Assembly: GCA_015039315.1 (NCBI GenBank)
Contig: WIDE01000092.1
Span: 56,670-120,669, forward strand
Direction of reading: 5' to 3'
Source: Clavulina sp. PMI_390
Lineage: Eukaryota > Basidiomycota > Agaricomycetes > Cantharellales > Hydnaceae
DNA length: 64,000 nt
Shown: positions 22,770 to 35,785 of the stretch, in pieces
Layout of the letters: each line of letters begins with the position of its first letter
Numbering within the stretch: the first letter of the stretch is position 1
Made by a program: the position numbers and the translations under genes
Notes under the pieces: model-generated
What the model saw: the letters and a program-made list of their open reading frames with translations, nothing else
What the model was told of the DNA's origin: nothing
Database searches by the model: none

Positions 22770-25443
22770 ATGCCAGGTGACGAGTGGGCCAAGGCACAAC
22801 GATCACGCCTATCTAGACGTAGAGCGCTCCAAAAGAGATTATTTGACTGGTCATGGACTATTCGGTATGCGGATATTGCTATTGTGCTCGTTGACTTCTC
22901 TCTGAACCTTGCTATCCTATCTCACCCAGGCTCGCATTCTGCTTTGCTGGACTTGTGTGGATGGTATTGATACCCACGAGCCTCTTCGTCAAGGAGGTCT
23001 GGGTCGACGAGAATGCCTTGCAGCCCAATTCCGTGAGTTCCTTCGGCTCCTCAGTGATGCATCGAGTTGAGTGTTGCTGCTGTGACAGGTTAACACACAT
23101 TGGGATTGGCCAAATGTACACAAGGCCGATTATTATTTGGAGACAATGGAATCTATGCGAGACCGAAATGCAACGCGTGATGAGTTGGTCGAACTATTAC
23201 CCTCTCACTCCACTTGCCCTTACTCAGCGAATGACGTCTATTTCCCTTCAGGCTCACCGCATTCATAATGGATGAGTTCCGTCGCATAGGACTTCCATCA
23301 GCCACCCAGTCTTACGAGATCATTGATCCTAGTCAGGTCCGTCTGCTATTCTGGTTTCTTTCCTAATCCCCTTCGGCTGCTCACCCGCTTCAGACAGTCT
23401 CATCAGGGTACGAATGTGTACGCGTATCTATCCGCACCCAGGGCGACGGCTGCCGAAGCCATCATAGTGAGCGCGTCATGGCAAAGCATGGTGTTCGAAG
23501 ACCAAGCGAAAGGTTTGAGGAGGGTGAACTGGAGGGCCATTGCAATGCTGCTCGCGGTCGCCAGGCAGTACAAAGGTTCGCCCTGAATCGCTGATGCCAT
23601 TGGTACTTAAATAATCCTGCTAATTCTGGGCCTCACGACAGCTCATTCATACTGGGCTAAAGATCTCATATTTGTCATTAGCGATGGGTATCTCGATGGA
23701 ATGCACGCCTTCCTCTCATCATATCATGGGGCGACGGACAGTCCAGGTAGAGCGCAGCTCGTCTCCTTGTTTGCTACCACAGCGTACTGATCGCGCTCCT
23801 ATCCTAGGATTGCGTGTCGATCCACTGATGCCCATACCTCGAGGAGTGGTCTGGGCCGCGCTATGTCTAGATTATTCAGGTCACTCTTTCAGTGAGCTGG
23901 GGATCTTTTATGGTTCGTTTGGTTGCCTTTCTTGTATCCCTATAGTCTCGCACTGAATTTGCCTCATTGTCCGCCTCAGAGGGAGCAAATGGTCGCCTCC
24001 CTAACCAAGATCTTATCAATAGTCTCAGCACGATCGGCCGCTGGACCGCCAATATACCCATCATCCTCTACGACAGGCACCCTGACGAAGTCGCCGCCCG
24101 TATCATCGGCGCCTTCCCTGATGCATTCCCTTGGAACCTGCTGAAGAATACCCAAGGTAGCTTAAAGTGGGAATGGCTGAGAAAATATATCACCAGGTCA
24201 GCACATGTGCTACGACATGTGGGATATCAGGCTTCAGGGACCCCAAGCGGAGTCCATGGGCTGTTTCACCAGTAAGTGCCTCTTACACCAATATCATCTG
24301 GTTTGGGCTCATTGAATCTTCGCCTGACCCATTCTCACCGTAGATACCGAATTGATGCTGTGACCCTCTTTGCCGTTCCCGCACACGGTCCCCATGGATT
24401 CTACGCCCTCGGGAAGTAAGTATCCTGCTTGAATATCCCTTAATATCAAAGGCTCACACTGCATCTCCTCATTCATCACAAAGAATGCTTGAGTCTTCCA
24501 TGCGCACAATCAACAACCTTCTTGAGCGCCTGCACGCCTCTTTTTTCTTCTACCTATTCACTTCTCCCGATGAATTTATTGTCATTGGCATGTATCTTCC
24601 CTCAGCTGTCCTCATTGGGATCGGTTTAGAGCTGAATGGCCTTTATGGATGGGTCGCCTCTGGATGGAGACCTGGGGCCCGGAGAGAGGATGGGATTACA
24701 GCGAGGTTGCAGAGACCCGTTGTGGAGGTGCTGGCAATTATGGGAGTAGTGGGCGTGGCTGGTGCTGCGGCTGCTGGTGTACTGGCAAGGTTCCCAGACT
24801 GGATTATTACTGTAAGATCTTTGGCAACATCTCGTTAAATCATTGCCGCAACGTTGCTTATTGTGAATTATCCTCTCAGCGCATGGGTTCATTTATTGCA
24901 TTTGCGGTCCTCACCTACCTCATACCCCTCCTTATGGGTCTCATTCTGTCTTCTTCTGTCACTCTCCCCGTCCCCCGCATTCAGCCCCTGCTCAACTCCC
25001 TCACTCTCTGCATAGCAGGAACAGTTGTTTGCATTGTCTCTGTCCTCAACTTTTCCCTCGCAGCTGGGCTTGCAGTATCATTCGTACTTGTCCTGCCGTT
25101 CAACCCCGTGCCAGTCGCTCGCCCCAACTCTCCGAACGCTGTTTCATCCGCTTCTACATCATCGGACAGCAAGCCTAGAACCGATTCGAACCTGACCTTC
25201 GCCCTCAAAAATTCACCCCTTGCTCAGCGCATTGTTGCATATACCGTTACCTCCCTCTTTGCTCCTCCATCTATCGCGCTGCTTGTGGCAGCTCTCAATG
25301 GTGGAGATTGGACCCCTGTGCGAGCATTCCTGATGCAGGAGGTGTGGGAATGGAACGTATTGGGAGCATGGAGCATGCCATTTGTGTGCTGTGTCTACTG
25401 GGTTGTTATTATGCTTGCAGGTGTAGGAAAGCTCCTCTATTAG
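22770..25443 (+). CDS. GAA1: GPI transamidase component Gaa1
   Basis: GAA1 is the multi-pass ER subunit of the GPI transamidase that attaches glycosylphosphatidylinositol anchors to proteins. The start MPGDEWAKAQRSRLSRRR is basic. It is followed by a first membrane segment (LAFCFAGLVWMVLIPTSLFV, from about 22930) and the luminal motif DENALQPNSVNTHWDWPNV, a GAA1 hallmark. The luminal domain has M28-peptidase-like features (FVISDGYLDGMHAFLSSYHG, VVWAALCLDYSG). The C-terminal half holds several hydrophobic helices (about 24580-24660, 24720-24800, 24890-25440). It ends ..VVIMLAGVGKLLY at the TAG 25441-25443. Introns are 50-70 nt. One join (donor at about 23190, acceptor before 23252) gives ..TRDELTAFIMDEFRRIGLP. 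The order and topology are those of the full-length family. Confidence 0.92.
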
Positions 25444-25634
25444 TCGTTCAATGTTATTCAACATTTTCCGCATCACTATATAACGTAAAGGTGCACTTGA
25501 TTCGATGCGATTATAATGCAGTTTTGCGAAATAGCCTAATTATTACAACAGCATAATGGATGTAGAAATACTAACGGAGACGTTGTAGCACCACACACAA
25601 GCTTTTTGGTTCTGAGCTGTGCGACCTCTCCCGC

Positions 25635-27544
25635 CTAAAAGTCCAAATTCACATCATACGATCGTGACTCTTCCTCTTCTGGATACGCCCTCTTGTTGGT
25701 TTAATCAGCAATCACGACAAAACGTTCAACTATGAGACATACCTCCAGTCGTCCCATAAGCTCAATCTCCAGTGGACTATCATGACAGGACATTATTGTG
25801 ATATCTTTTGTGATGGATATGCTTGCTCGGCGAGGTGAGTGGCCCCGAGACTTGTTTAATAAAGGGGAATCAGCAACACCCTGAGGCCAGTCCTGCCAGA
25901 CTCACCATCGCGTGTGTCCGGGTGGGCGAGGCTAGTTCCCAAGGGTTGGCATGCAGCCTAGTCTCCAGATATTAAGCTCACTACAAGTTTAGGGTAGGAA
26001 GGCTGACTCACAGGGAAAATAGCATAACATTTGACGCTATATCCAGTCTGTGAGCGAATGAAGGACGCAACTTTCCTAAATACAGTGCGCACCAGGACCT
26101 AGTGGAATCGCGAAGTAGGCTGCCACAGACTCGGATTCATACCAAATAGCCTTGTGTAACTCATGAGACGTAGTACAAAAAAGACAGCAATTTGTTAATG
26201 GACATACCACCGCAAATGCCAATTGCCAAACCCTAGACTGAACACATCAGCTTAGCGGGGTCAGGGGGGTGCTTGGCACATACATAGTGGCAAAGCATGC
26301 AGGCACGGTATACCAGCTCATTTGATAAAAGGCAATATGGTGGCTGTGGCGCAGCGGAAATAATTCAAGTCAGTCGCAGGAAACATTGGGTAGTTCATAA
26401 ACCACGACTTGCCGTGATCCATTCGGAACGACTCGCCAGCGAAGCAGGGCAGCAACAAAGAGAGCGCACACGGCACATTCCATGACTGTGCACACCAGAA
26501 TGATGAGGTTAATATGATGGGGGAGATTTGGATTCGTCGAGGTAGAACTGAAGGATAGATGGATGTCCTGGAGACCAAACGCTGTCATAGCTGCGTCCGT
26601 ACGCCAGAAGCCAAATCTTATAAGTAAGTAGTGGCCAAGACACAGCAAGTTCATAGGAGTTCACCCAGACGAGTCGCTACCAGCAGATTTAGGACCACTC
26701 CGAGAAAGCCAGAGCGATATACCAGATCAAACGGTGGTGAGTTCGCATGTCAAAATGAACCCCAAATGCTTACGGTTGCCCGTGATCACCGCCAATGCCG
26801 ACGACATAACGGTCCTGGAAATGAACTGTGAGAGACAATGATTAAGGAATTTCGGATAATGTTGAACATAAAAAGGACACCACCAACGTTTGTGACCATT
26901 GTGAGTACATATCTCCTGCGGGATGATGGAGAAAGACCGATCAGTTTGGGCTTGCTAGTATCGGGCACAGTTGAAAATCACTTGCTGGGCAAGAATCAAG
27001 TCATTGAGACGCCCTTCACCAAATGAGGTTATCATGCTGTGATATAGACTATCACCTAGAACCGCGCTAGATGTGGGAGTGGCAATTTGAGAATATAAAC
27101 CTTGGAGCTTATTGCTTGACTTACAGACCGATGCAGTTTTGCAAGCTGAGCGCGATGGGTGTGAGTTGTGTGATCGTGGGTGGGTCGTAAGGTACTCACA
27201 CAACTACGTTTATCTGGACATGCAGCATAAGCTCGATGGAGTGGGCTTCTTCTAAGTTGCTAGAACTCACCATTATGACAATTATCTTCTTATCCTTGAA
27301 AAATCGGGTGGAATACAAAAAGATCTGGACGGTGACAACACCCGTGAGGCTTAGAAAGCGTCAGTGAGCTGTTGAGAAGAGCGGAACGACCTAAAGCATC
27401 CACTATAACCTACACCACTGCAACGATGAAACCAGTCAGAAGAGCTGCTTTTGGAGGCACCACGATCGTATAGCCAGCATAGTGCCTTTCATTGCCCAAC
27501 AGGCGGCTATCGCGAGTAGATAGCAATGAGTCAGCTTGTATCAT
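25635..27544 (-). CDS. Candidate integral-membrane protein resembling basidiomycete DUF6534 family; exon structure uncertain, possibly decayed
   Basis: Several pieces on the minus strand fit one gene. From an ATG at 27542-27544 comes a short leader, then VVPPKAALLTGFIVAVV joined across a GT-AG intron (about 27360-27415) to LTGVVTVQIFLYSTRFFKDKK. This hydrophobic pair resembles the first helix and VQ-x-YLY motif of DUF6534 proteins. Further along are HSMITSFGEG (about 27020) and an Ile/Val/Ala-rich helix near 26460-26510. Near the end come SNVMLFSL (about 26015-26035) and an acidic tail SPLEIELMGRLE|RAYPEEEESRSYDVNLDF, ending at the TAG 25635-25637. The middle (26100-26950) cannot be joined confidently and may contain frame damage. 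DUF6534 proteins are fungal multi-pass membrane proteins of unknown function. The tail and first helix are the best-supported parts; the family name is a guess from motif resemblance. Confidence 0.38.
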
Positions 27545-28963
27545 CCAGTTGGGCGAGCTCAGTTCAGGCTTGTAGTATTGTTGAAGAGGGTTTTCAGTTT
27601 CAGCTGTGGTTCACAAGTCATAGGCGAGATGGTGAGCCCGTCACGCAAGCGGCTTCGGCGCCTTTCGACCGGCACAGACAGCTGAAGGATGATTCCATGC
27701 CGACAGGGCCAGATTTAGCCCCCAATTTGCTCTCAATTTCACATTACAAGAGCAGGTCAATCAATATGCCGTGAGAATCCCCGGATTGGCCGAAAGCTGG
27801 CCCGTTCGTGTAATTGATGGGTCGGCTTGTAAAAGATCCGCCATCGGACTCGCTTTTAGACCGCGAGCCTTCAGCTTACGGTCGGATTCAACACTATTAT
27901 GCACAAAGGAGAGATATCTCATATTGAGCACGGTATGAATCAATTCAGAATTAGAGCCAGAAGCGGCGCAATCTCAGGCTGAGAGAGTGTGGGGTTCAAG
28001 AGGACTTGGAAACAGTATTGAGGACAAATAGATGATTGTACCAAGGGAGTATTCAACGGTTTTCGAACTATTCACTTTTGGAGTCGGTTGATCAGCCGTA
28101 AATCAGGGTTCTGAATAAGGTAAGCTATACAATCGCGAGAGAGGCAGCGCTCTCACTGACGACCCTTCATCCACGTCAACAAATGGGAGCGGGAAGAGGG
28201 GGAAAGTGCTATAGCAAGATCTTGGGTGTGATTTTGAGTTACTGCATTTTCGTTTCCAATGCGTCGCTAACCGCAATCATTTCAAAGACCCAGAGAAAGT
28301 GCTCAACCATCAGGGTCTGGGCCCGGTTCCTGCCGTTCTCCCATCGTTGGAATATTGGCCCATGAATGTTTTGGGGAATAATATCGCAGCCGGTTGAGGG
28401 GCGATCTAGTGTCTAGGCTATACTTTGAGTTCCTCAGAGCGTACGAGCATAGAGCTGGTGTCGCTCGAATGATGCTAGGTTGGATCCGTGGGTGTTTCTC
28501 GGCAGATACCTGGGACTGCTTTGCAGTCTGTTCAAAGGCGTTCTAGTTCTTGAAGTTTGTTCGTCCACCTGAGGGCTGTGTCTTCTCGACAAGAGCTCGC
28601 AAACCTCCTAGGTATGAATATCCGAAGGATAAAGAGTGTAGAATATCTAAACGATCGCATCGAGGCTGTATTGTGAGGTATCACAAGCACAGAGCCAGAT
28701 CTCACACGAAACGCAACGTCCATACTTGGAGATAGCTCATAGCACGTCCCCTAAAAAATTGCTACTCTTGGTAACTCAGCTTCATTCGGCAACTGCAATG
28801 GACGTTATATTGTCGTGGAATATTTGTTAATTAAGCAGTAGAAGTACGCTCGTGAAGGAGTATGCAGAGAGTCTTGTTTTGAGGAAATGCTGCCAAGAGT
28901 TGATAAGTCAACAGTGGGACCCAGTTGAGAACCAACCAGATACCGACTAGAAGTACATACTGA
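27545..28963. other. Gene-poor stretch upstream of the membrane-protein gene and downstream of VMA1
   Basis: About 1.4 kb in which I find no exon chain, transposase motif or RNA gene. The open frames are all short (up to 63 codons) and show no family resemblance. The part close to 27545 should include the promoter of the membrane-protein candidate. The part from about 28740 to 28963 is AT-rich and is likely the VMA1 3' untranslated region. Confidence 0.4.
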
Positions 28964-31381
28964 TCACTCCGAAAGTTGGCGGAACTTGTCCGTAATCTCG
29001 GCATGCAAGTCATCCAGCTTTTTACGCACAACCTCTTCACCTTGTGAAGGGCTCTGACGGAAATAAGACGAGATATTTGTCAATCGTAGAGCATTAGATA
29101 GAGAGACAAAAGAAAATGCGGCGCACCTCGAACTTCATCTGCGACAGTTTGAACATTAGGTCACTTGTCTTGTCCTTCACTTGTGCAAACGTGAGTTCCC
29201 CCTCTCCGCTTGAGCCAGCTTTGTCTCCTCCGACAGCCTTGATCGCAAGATCGTTATATGCTACGAAGTTCCGCAGCATTGCACTTGTCTTATAGAATGG
29301 ACAAAAGCGATCCCACTCGGTCATGCCGTTTTGCTGCAGGAAGTCGTCCTTCAGCATGCGCGCAACCTCCAGGGTTACCTTCTCCGTCTCTCCGAGTGCC
29401 GATTTGCCTACTAGCTGCACAATTTCTGCAAGGTCCTCTTCTTTCTGAAGAATCTCCTTGGCGCGGGAACGGAAGTCAACGAACCCTGGTGCATTGTTGG
29501 TGTAGTAGGGCTCAAGGACTTTGATATACTTGGAATACGACAAGTTCCAGTTGACCGAGGGGAAGTGCTTTCGCTGAGCCAGCTTCTTGTCTAGTCCCCA
29601 GAAGACTTGCACGATGCCCAGAGTGGCGGTAGTGACGGGATCAGAGAAGTCACCGCCAGGAGGTGAGACTCTGTATGACGCAGGTAAGAAGTAATGTCGT
29701 GAGGTGAAAGCTCGTAGGCTCCAAAGATATTGCCTAACTCACGCGCCCACAATAGAAACTGTGCCAATACGGTTGGGACTCCCGATGCACGTCACCTTGC
29801 CTGCACGTTCGTAGAAACTGGCGAGCTTCGTGCCAAGGTATGCAGGATACCCAGAGTCAGCTGGCATTTCAGCGAGACGACCACTGATCTCTCGCAAAGC
29901 TTCTGCCCACCGACTGGTCGAATCCGCCATCATGGAAACATTTGTACCTTGGTCGCGCCAGTACTCGGAGAGGGTGATACCGGTGTAGATGGATGCTTCA
30001 CGGGCAGCGACAGGCATGTTAGAGGTATTTGCAACGAGGGTCGTACGCTTCATGATGGGTTCCTGTCGACCTCCTGGGAGGTCCATCTTCAATTCAGGGA
30101 ACTAGATTGGGGAGATGAAGATAAGTGATTGCCGTCTCGCATGAGCGCGAAATTTTTGTGCCTACATCTGCCAAAACTTCTGCCATCTCATTTCCACGCT
30201 CACCGCAGCCAACATATATGATGATATCGCTGTTCGAAAACTTTGACAGAGCCTGTGAAATGACGGTCTTGCCAGCGCCGAACGCTCCAGGGATAGCAGT
30301 AGTACCGCCTTGGACACAAGGGAACAACGAATCAAGCACTCTTTGGCCAGTAAGCAACGGGAAGTCTGCCGTCAACTTATCAGCCACCGGACGAGGGGCT
30401 CGCACAGGCCAGATTTGCATGAGGGAGTGCTTTGTGACCTTGCCGTCGAACTCGGTCTCGAGCACAGTGTCTTCAACGGTGTAGCTCCCCTTCTCCGCGA
30501 TATGAGTAATGGTGCCGAGAGATCGGGGATTTAACATGATTTTGTGGTTTGAAATGAGTGAATTTTCGTAAACTCCACCGAAAATGTCACCCCCTGATAT
30601 GTGGTCCCCTACCTACAAACACCAATAGGGGCGATGAGCGTAAATAGCCTGATTTAGAGTTAAATTCCGCTTACTTTCAAGCTACCAGGGGTAAAGTCCC
30701 ATTTCAGAGAGCGGTCGAGTGCGTCGGTGTTGATACCACGGGGAATATAGATGGATTTGGTCATTTCTTGAATGCCCTACAGCAGCAGGGGTCAGTTTTT
30801 GCGGTATCACACTAGATAGCCATCATACTCGTAGTGGTCGTTGGATACCATCAACAATATTTTCCATGAGACCTATGAGCAGGTAGATATAGGTATGTTG
30901 GAGTGAGGATTGACTTCCAACACCCTCCTCGATCCGTTAAACAGACATACCAGGTCCAAGTTCAACACTCAAAGGTTTCCCTGTCCGCAGCACTGGGTCG
31001 CCTACAGTAACTCCTGACGTTTCTTCGTATACTTGCACCGTGACTTTGTCGGCATCGATCCGGATGACCTCTACCAATCCGCAAGATACATGCACAGTCC
31101 ACAGTCAGCAAGCGTCATAAACAAAGATAAAAGATGGCGCACCTCCGACAAGCTCATCATGTCCGACGCGCACAAGCTCATACATGGCAGCACCAGCCAT
31201 GTTCTCTGCAATCACAACGGGTCCTGACACTCCGAATACTTGGCCATATCGCGATTCTCGATCTTCGTCTCGGATTTTGGGCAAGTCGCGCTTCGCGTTC
31301 TGAAGAGCACCAGCCTGAAACGATCTCGTTAGAGGCGTGGGTCGAACGGGATAAAGGAGCCTGCTGATGCATGCATACCAT
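28964..31381 (-). CDS. VMA1: V-type H+-ATPase catalytic subunit A
   Basis: The catalytic A subunit of the V1 sector, which hydrolyses ATP to acidify vacuoles and endosomes. The predicted first coding exon is only the ATG at 31379-31381. A 64-nt GT-AG intron (31315-31378) follows, then [24 protein letters not shown], which matches the conserved VMA1 N-terminus. Visible motifs are [28 protein letters not shown] (in parts), the P-loop [12 protein letters not shown] (about 30260-30295), [40 protein letters not shown], and [24 protein letters not shown] sequence at the exon junction near 29660-29745. It ends KFRQLSE at the TGA 28964-28966. The yeast VMA1 intein site, just before the Cys of YVGCGERG, is empty here. 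Intron number and spacing look normal and nothing is missing. Confidence 0.96.
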
Positions 31382-31638
31382 CGTGGTCGAAGGAGCAAAG
31401 GGTTGGGTCCCAAGCAGGAGATACGGAGCCGGCGCTTACACCCGTGTCGTGACCTAATTCAGTACGCACAAGTGAGCAGGGAGGTCAAGATACATTCTGT
31501 TCATTATACTGCCAATACAGTGACACTGTACAACACAACTGTAACGGACTAGCACTATTGTACAATAAACTATCAAGATACAGATACTTTTTAGAAATAG
31601 TCCAAGATCGCTGGCTGATTGACTAGTAGCCCCTTGGA

Positions 31639-34600
31639 CTACGATTGGGATTCATGCATTGGAATGTGCACGGTATCGCACATAGCATGAGGATTAGCGG
31701 CGGTGTCGGGAGGATTAGGAGGCGCTGGGCCTGCGAGCCCCAGCTGTGCATGCAGAGAATGGCTCAGCATGAAGTTATTACTGTTCGGGATCTGGAAAGG
31801 CGCCATCGATACACCCTGCTGCCTCACGAGCGCCTTGACTTTCATCATTGCCTCCAGCTCTGTGGTTGGCACATCATCGCGGCTAACAGCCTGGTTTAAT
31901 GCAAGACGAAAGGTGTTCGCAATATCCGAGATCGCAGCTTCCGAGAGGACTGGGGCGTTGGACGCAACCGTGGCAGTAGCTTGCGATGCTAGAGCATCAG
32001 GGCTCGTCCTGGGGTGAAGAAGATACGGCACCGCGAGATGACTGATCGCTTCTGTGGCTACTGCCGCCATCAGCGGGGCAGATGGCAGTGAGAGCTGGAC
32101 CGAGGAGCCAGTAATCGGGTCGACAGCCGGTGCTGAAAGAGCCTCTGCAGTAACAACGAGGACTCGCTGTTGACGCGCCAGCCTCAGGGCATGGCTTTCA
32201 GTTTCAGAGGAAGGATCTGGAACTGCCTCGGATTGGGCTGCCGCAATTACATGGATACTCGCCGTGATAACGTTGAGAACCTGCTGACGTTCTAGCTGGA
32301 TGATCGGCTTGTTCGAGGGTGTGACATCAACAATACTACAGGTGGTCGACAGATATTAGAATAGTAGAGGCATTTAGGAAGTGGGCACGCACGGTTTAAC
32401 GTCTTGGGGAATGTTGGAAGCTATGCCGGTAATGAAAGTATCGTTGGCGTCACGAGCAGGGGTCGGGGCACGAAGCTGTGAGATCGTATGGGAGTATACA
32501 GTCAAGTGGAATGATGTTGTGACAGGATCTCGCTGCTCTGCAGGGAACTGAGATTATTCAAATGTTAACATGAGTCTACCAAAACCTGCGCAAGTCGCAC
32601 GGTAAACTCACCGCAGCCTCGACGGTGATCTCGATCCCTGTCGTAGCGTCATTTGGACCTGGAACGCCCAAGAGGACGTCGTCCTGCCACTTAAGCCAGC
32701 CTGGGATATTTGACGCGCTCCAATTAACTTGAATCGACTGTAGTAGTGAGAGTATGTCAGTACTCTGTCCATCGATTCGCTGCCTGGTAGACTTTGGGCT
32801 CACTTCACGCGCCATCTGAGGATCCCATACACGCGGTTGCCAGCTCCAAGGAACGCCGACGTATGCTAAGGGAGGTGGGTTCCCCATTATCCTGCGGAGG
32901 AAGGACCGGAAGATCCAGCTGCTCAAGTCTGGATTCTCGCTTGATCGTGCATGCCGCGCCATGATGTGCCACACATGGTTGCCCTTTGATTTGGACTTCT
33001 TCCCATCATCGTTGAAACGCGAGATAAGTGGCTGTTGGTGCCAAAGGTATGCTTTGACCTGGTGGCATGGGTCAAAAAGTTATTCAGATGACACGAGACG
33101 ATAGGTTCACACTTACCTTCTTTTGAGCAACAATATCCTCGCCAAGGTTGTGTTGAGCCAGCTAGGGAGTACCAAATATGTCAGCATTCATTATCAACAC
33201 ATTCAAGGTAGTAATTACTGCGAGGTCCAGAAACTAACCGTTTCCATGAATGCGTTCGTAAAAGCCTGGATTCTGAACTTGAACGGTCTGAAGTCATCGC
33301 TCTCAGCCATTTTCGCCATCTTTTTCCTGATACATTAGGGTCATCAGATCAGAAGGATTCCCTTGTCCGTTCGCGCAACTGGAACAGATACTCACGGCAT
33401 GAGAGTTTGATGAATGGGTTCCCCCTTAGAGTCAGTGGCTTCAACTGGTGAATCATCGAGATATAAAGATTGGTGATCTGGAGGAAACGTTGAATAGCGC
33501 AAACAAAATTCACTCACGATCTGAGCATACGCCTTGCAGATAGATTTCAAATACACGATCCATCTCGTTCTTCATCGGTGGCGGCACAAGATTGATAACA
33601 CTGCTCGCTTCAATACTGGGCATCGACCGGTGTGATGGTCTTTCCCTCAGCTCCCTCTCTCCTTTATCTCTTGTTGGAGACATTTCTACGCTCCCTACCG
33701 CAGCTCTTGCCTTGTGTGAATTGCTCCTGCTGGGCCTCCCACTTCTTCGGCTGGGTGACATGTCCCACTCCATCGAGCCCCCCGGCCCATGTCCGAATCC
33801 ATACGGAGCATCGTCCATTTCCATCTCTGACTCAACCTCCCGATCAGTGTCGAGGTAGAAACTGGTGCTCTCGGGGGTGTGAGGACGCGAAGGAATTACG
33901 CTCGAAGCTTGGCTCGTCGACTCGGTGCGGTCACGATTGAGGGGATGCTCGCGCTCAATACCGAACGAGCTGAGAGATGGGTGCACGGAAGAGTAAGACG
34001 AAGAGCGCGATTGACGGAAGCCGCCGCGTGCAAGTGGGGATGGAGTGTATGCTGGGCCTGGCTGGGGCTGTGGGGGAGCAGCGCGGAACGAGGACGGTGG
34101 ATGGGAAGGATGTGAGCTGGTATTTGGGCTGACACCTACCTGAGGGAGAGGACTAGGCTGCAGGCCGCCATCAAAAGCCGCCAGTTCGCTCTCAAAGAAC
34201 GTCGGTGGCTGCCCGTGGGTTGGAACTTGACTCTGGCTCTGTGAAAACTCGAGCCAACTACCAATATGGTTACCCGACAACGGGCCCGTAAGTTGTTGCT
34301 GCTGTTGAAGGAAACCATCGGCTGCGCTTAACGCTGCACTGGTAGGTAACAGTTGCTGAGGAGGGCTCTGAGACTTGGATGGTGATGACGTCGACGTTGT
34401 CAGCTTTTGAGCCTTTGGTGCTTTGTCCGGTTCGACTGCACGAGCGGTTGCAGTGGAAATGGTTCGTTTCCGTGATGGATCCGACGCATCGAGAAGAGCG
34501 AGGCCATGCGCAAAAGACTGGATGCTATGGATTGGGTGAGTCAAGTGTGCTTGAGAATGGTGGGGGTGAGGGATCTGCGAGGAAGCAGAAGAGGAAGGCT

Positions 34601-35528
34601 CAATAAGCGATGGTGGTGTGGGGAACATGGGATCGGACGGCGTTCGTCCCATGGCGTCTGACAAAAGAAGCGATGGGTGGCTATTGACAATGTTGAGCGT
34701 ATCGAAATTAAGGCCCTCTGTGTTGAAGCCAGCTGATGACGAGGGTTCACTGGCTATGCCAGCTGGGTGGTGATGGTGGACGTGAATGGGAGGTGGATAC
34801 TGTGGGCCACCTGGAGTACCAAATCCCCGGAGAAGATCTGCAGAGGAGACGACATGCTGAGTTTTGGACTGGAAACCAGCTCTGTCGCCACGAGCAATTG
34901 CCTCGCGAGCAGCTTTTACGGAAGCTTCGATACTGAATAGAATGACGCCCATCAGTTATAATGCAGACACATGCGTTTTTTTTGGGACAAGCGCGCGGAG
35001 ATAGTCGGACGATGGAACTTACGCTTCAAGAAGACTGAGGGTGACGAGTTCAGAGGCTGATGGGCCTGGAGCGAGAGAGGGTTCGGGCGGCAACGAGTGG
35101 AGGTGCGCAGGACCCCGGCCGTGAAGTGACTCGGCTGGGGTAAGGGGAGTGTCAAAACCACTGCGAGGAGGTGATACAATGGGTGGTGAGGTGAATGATG
35201 CACCCCGATGCCTCCCTAGAGGTTCGATGTGGGGTAACGAGGCGGTCGAGGGAACCGTGGCTGGTGGGAACGAGGCAAGCATGGCAGGAGATTGTACACC
35301 ACTGGCAGGATGGGAGTATATTGCAGAGGTATCATGTGAAGGAGTAGAGGCGAGATTTATGCTAAAGTCCTGCTGTGGTGGCTGGTGCTGAAAAAGTAGA
35401 TTGGGCGGGGACTCAGTAGTAGAGAGCGATTGGGACCGGAGCGAGCGTGTAGCGGGTGATTGTGGGATCGAAGGTGGGGAGATGTACCCAAACTGGGAAA
35501 CGTTTTCTAGAGGAATAGCGGAGTCCAT
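31639..35528 (-). CDS. Large, mostly disordered protein of unknown function with a conserved C-terminal region
   Basis: From the ATG 35526-35528 (MDSAIPLENVSQFGYISPP) the first ~600 residues are rich in Ser, Pro, Gln and His with short Gln and His runs (QQQQQ, HVHHHH). A helical piece (SLLEAIEASVKAAREAIARG, spliced at about 34935/35030) interrupts this. After about 33600 the sequence becomes ordered: MKNEMDRVFEIYLQGVCSD, FRPFKFRIQAFTNAFMETL, then WHIMARHARSSENPDLSSWIF and PWSWQPRVWDPQ. Next comes WLKWQDDVLLGVPG..ATTGIEITVEA, and a final region ending HIPMHESQS at the TAG 31639-31641. The tryptophan-rich core with beta-like segments looks like a folded domain that I cannot name. The long acidic/Ser/Pro arm suggests a nuclear regulator, but that is inference only. 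At least eight exons are needed. It is a real gene on frame continuity; no function is assigned. Confidence 0.75.
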
Positions 35529-35785
35529 GGAGGTTGGATTTTGGATGGTTCAGTTGACTGTCTCTCCCGCCTCGAGTCCCCAACGAGGCCAATGACAGCC
35601 AAATATGTGTCACATCACTCGTCACGCCGAATCAATTGGTGGCACATAATTGACACGCACAGCTCTGGTGACACAGTGGTTACAGTATATTTACAGCAAG
35701 ATTTCCGACCCGCAGGGTCAATATTCTTCATCTATCCACGCGAAAAAGAAACACACGACTATGTAAGCCACCCCATCAACACACA

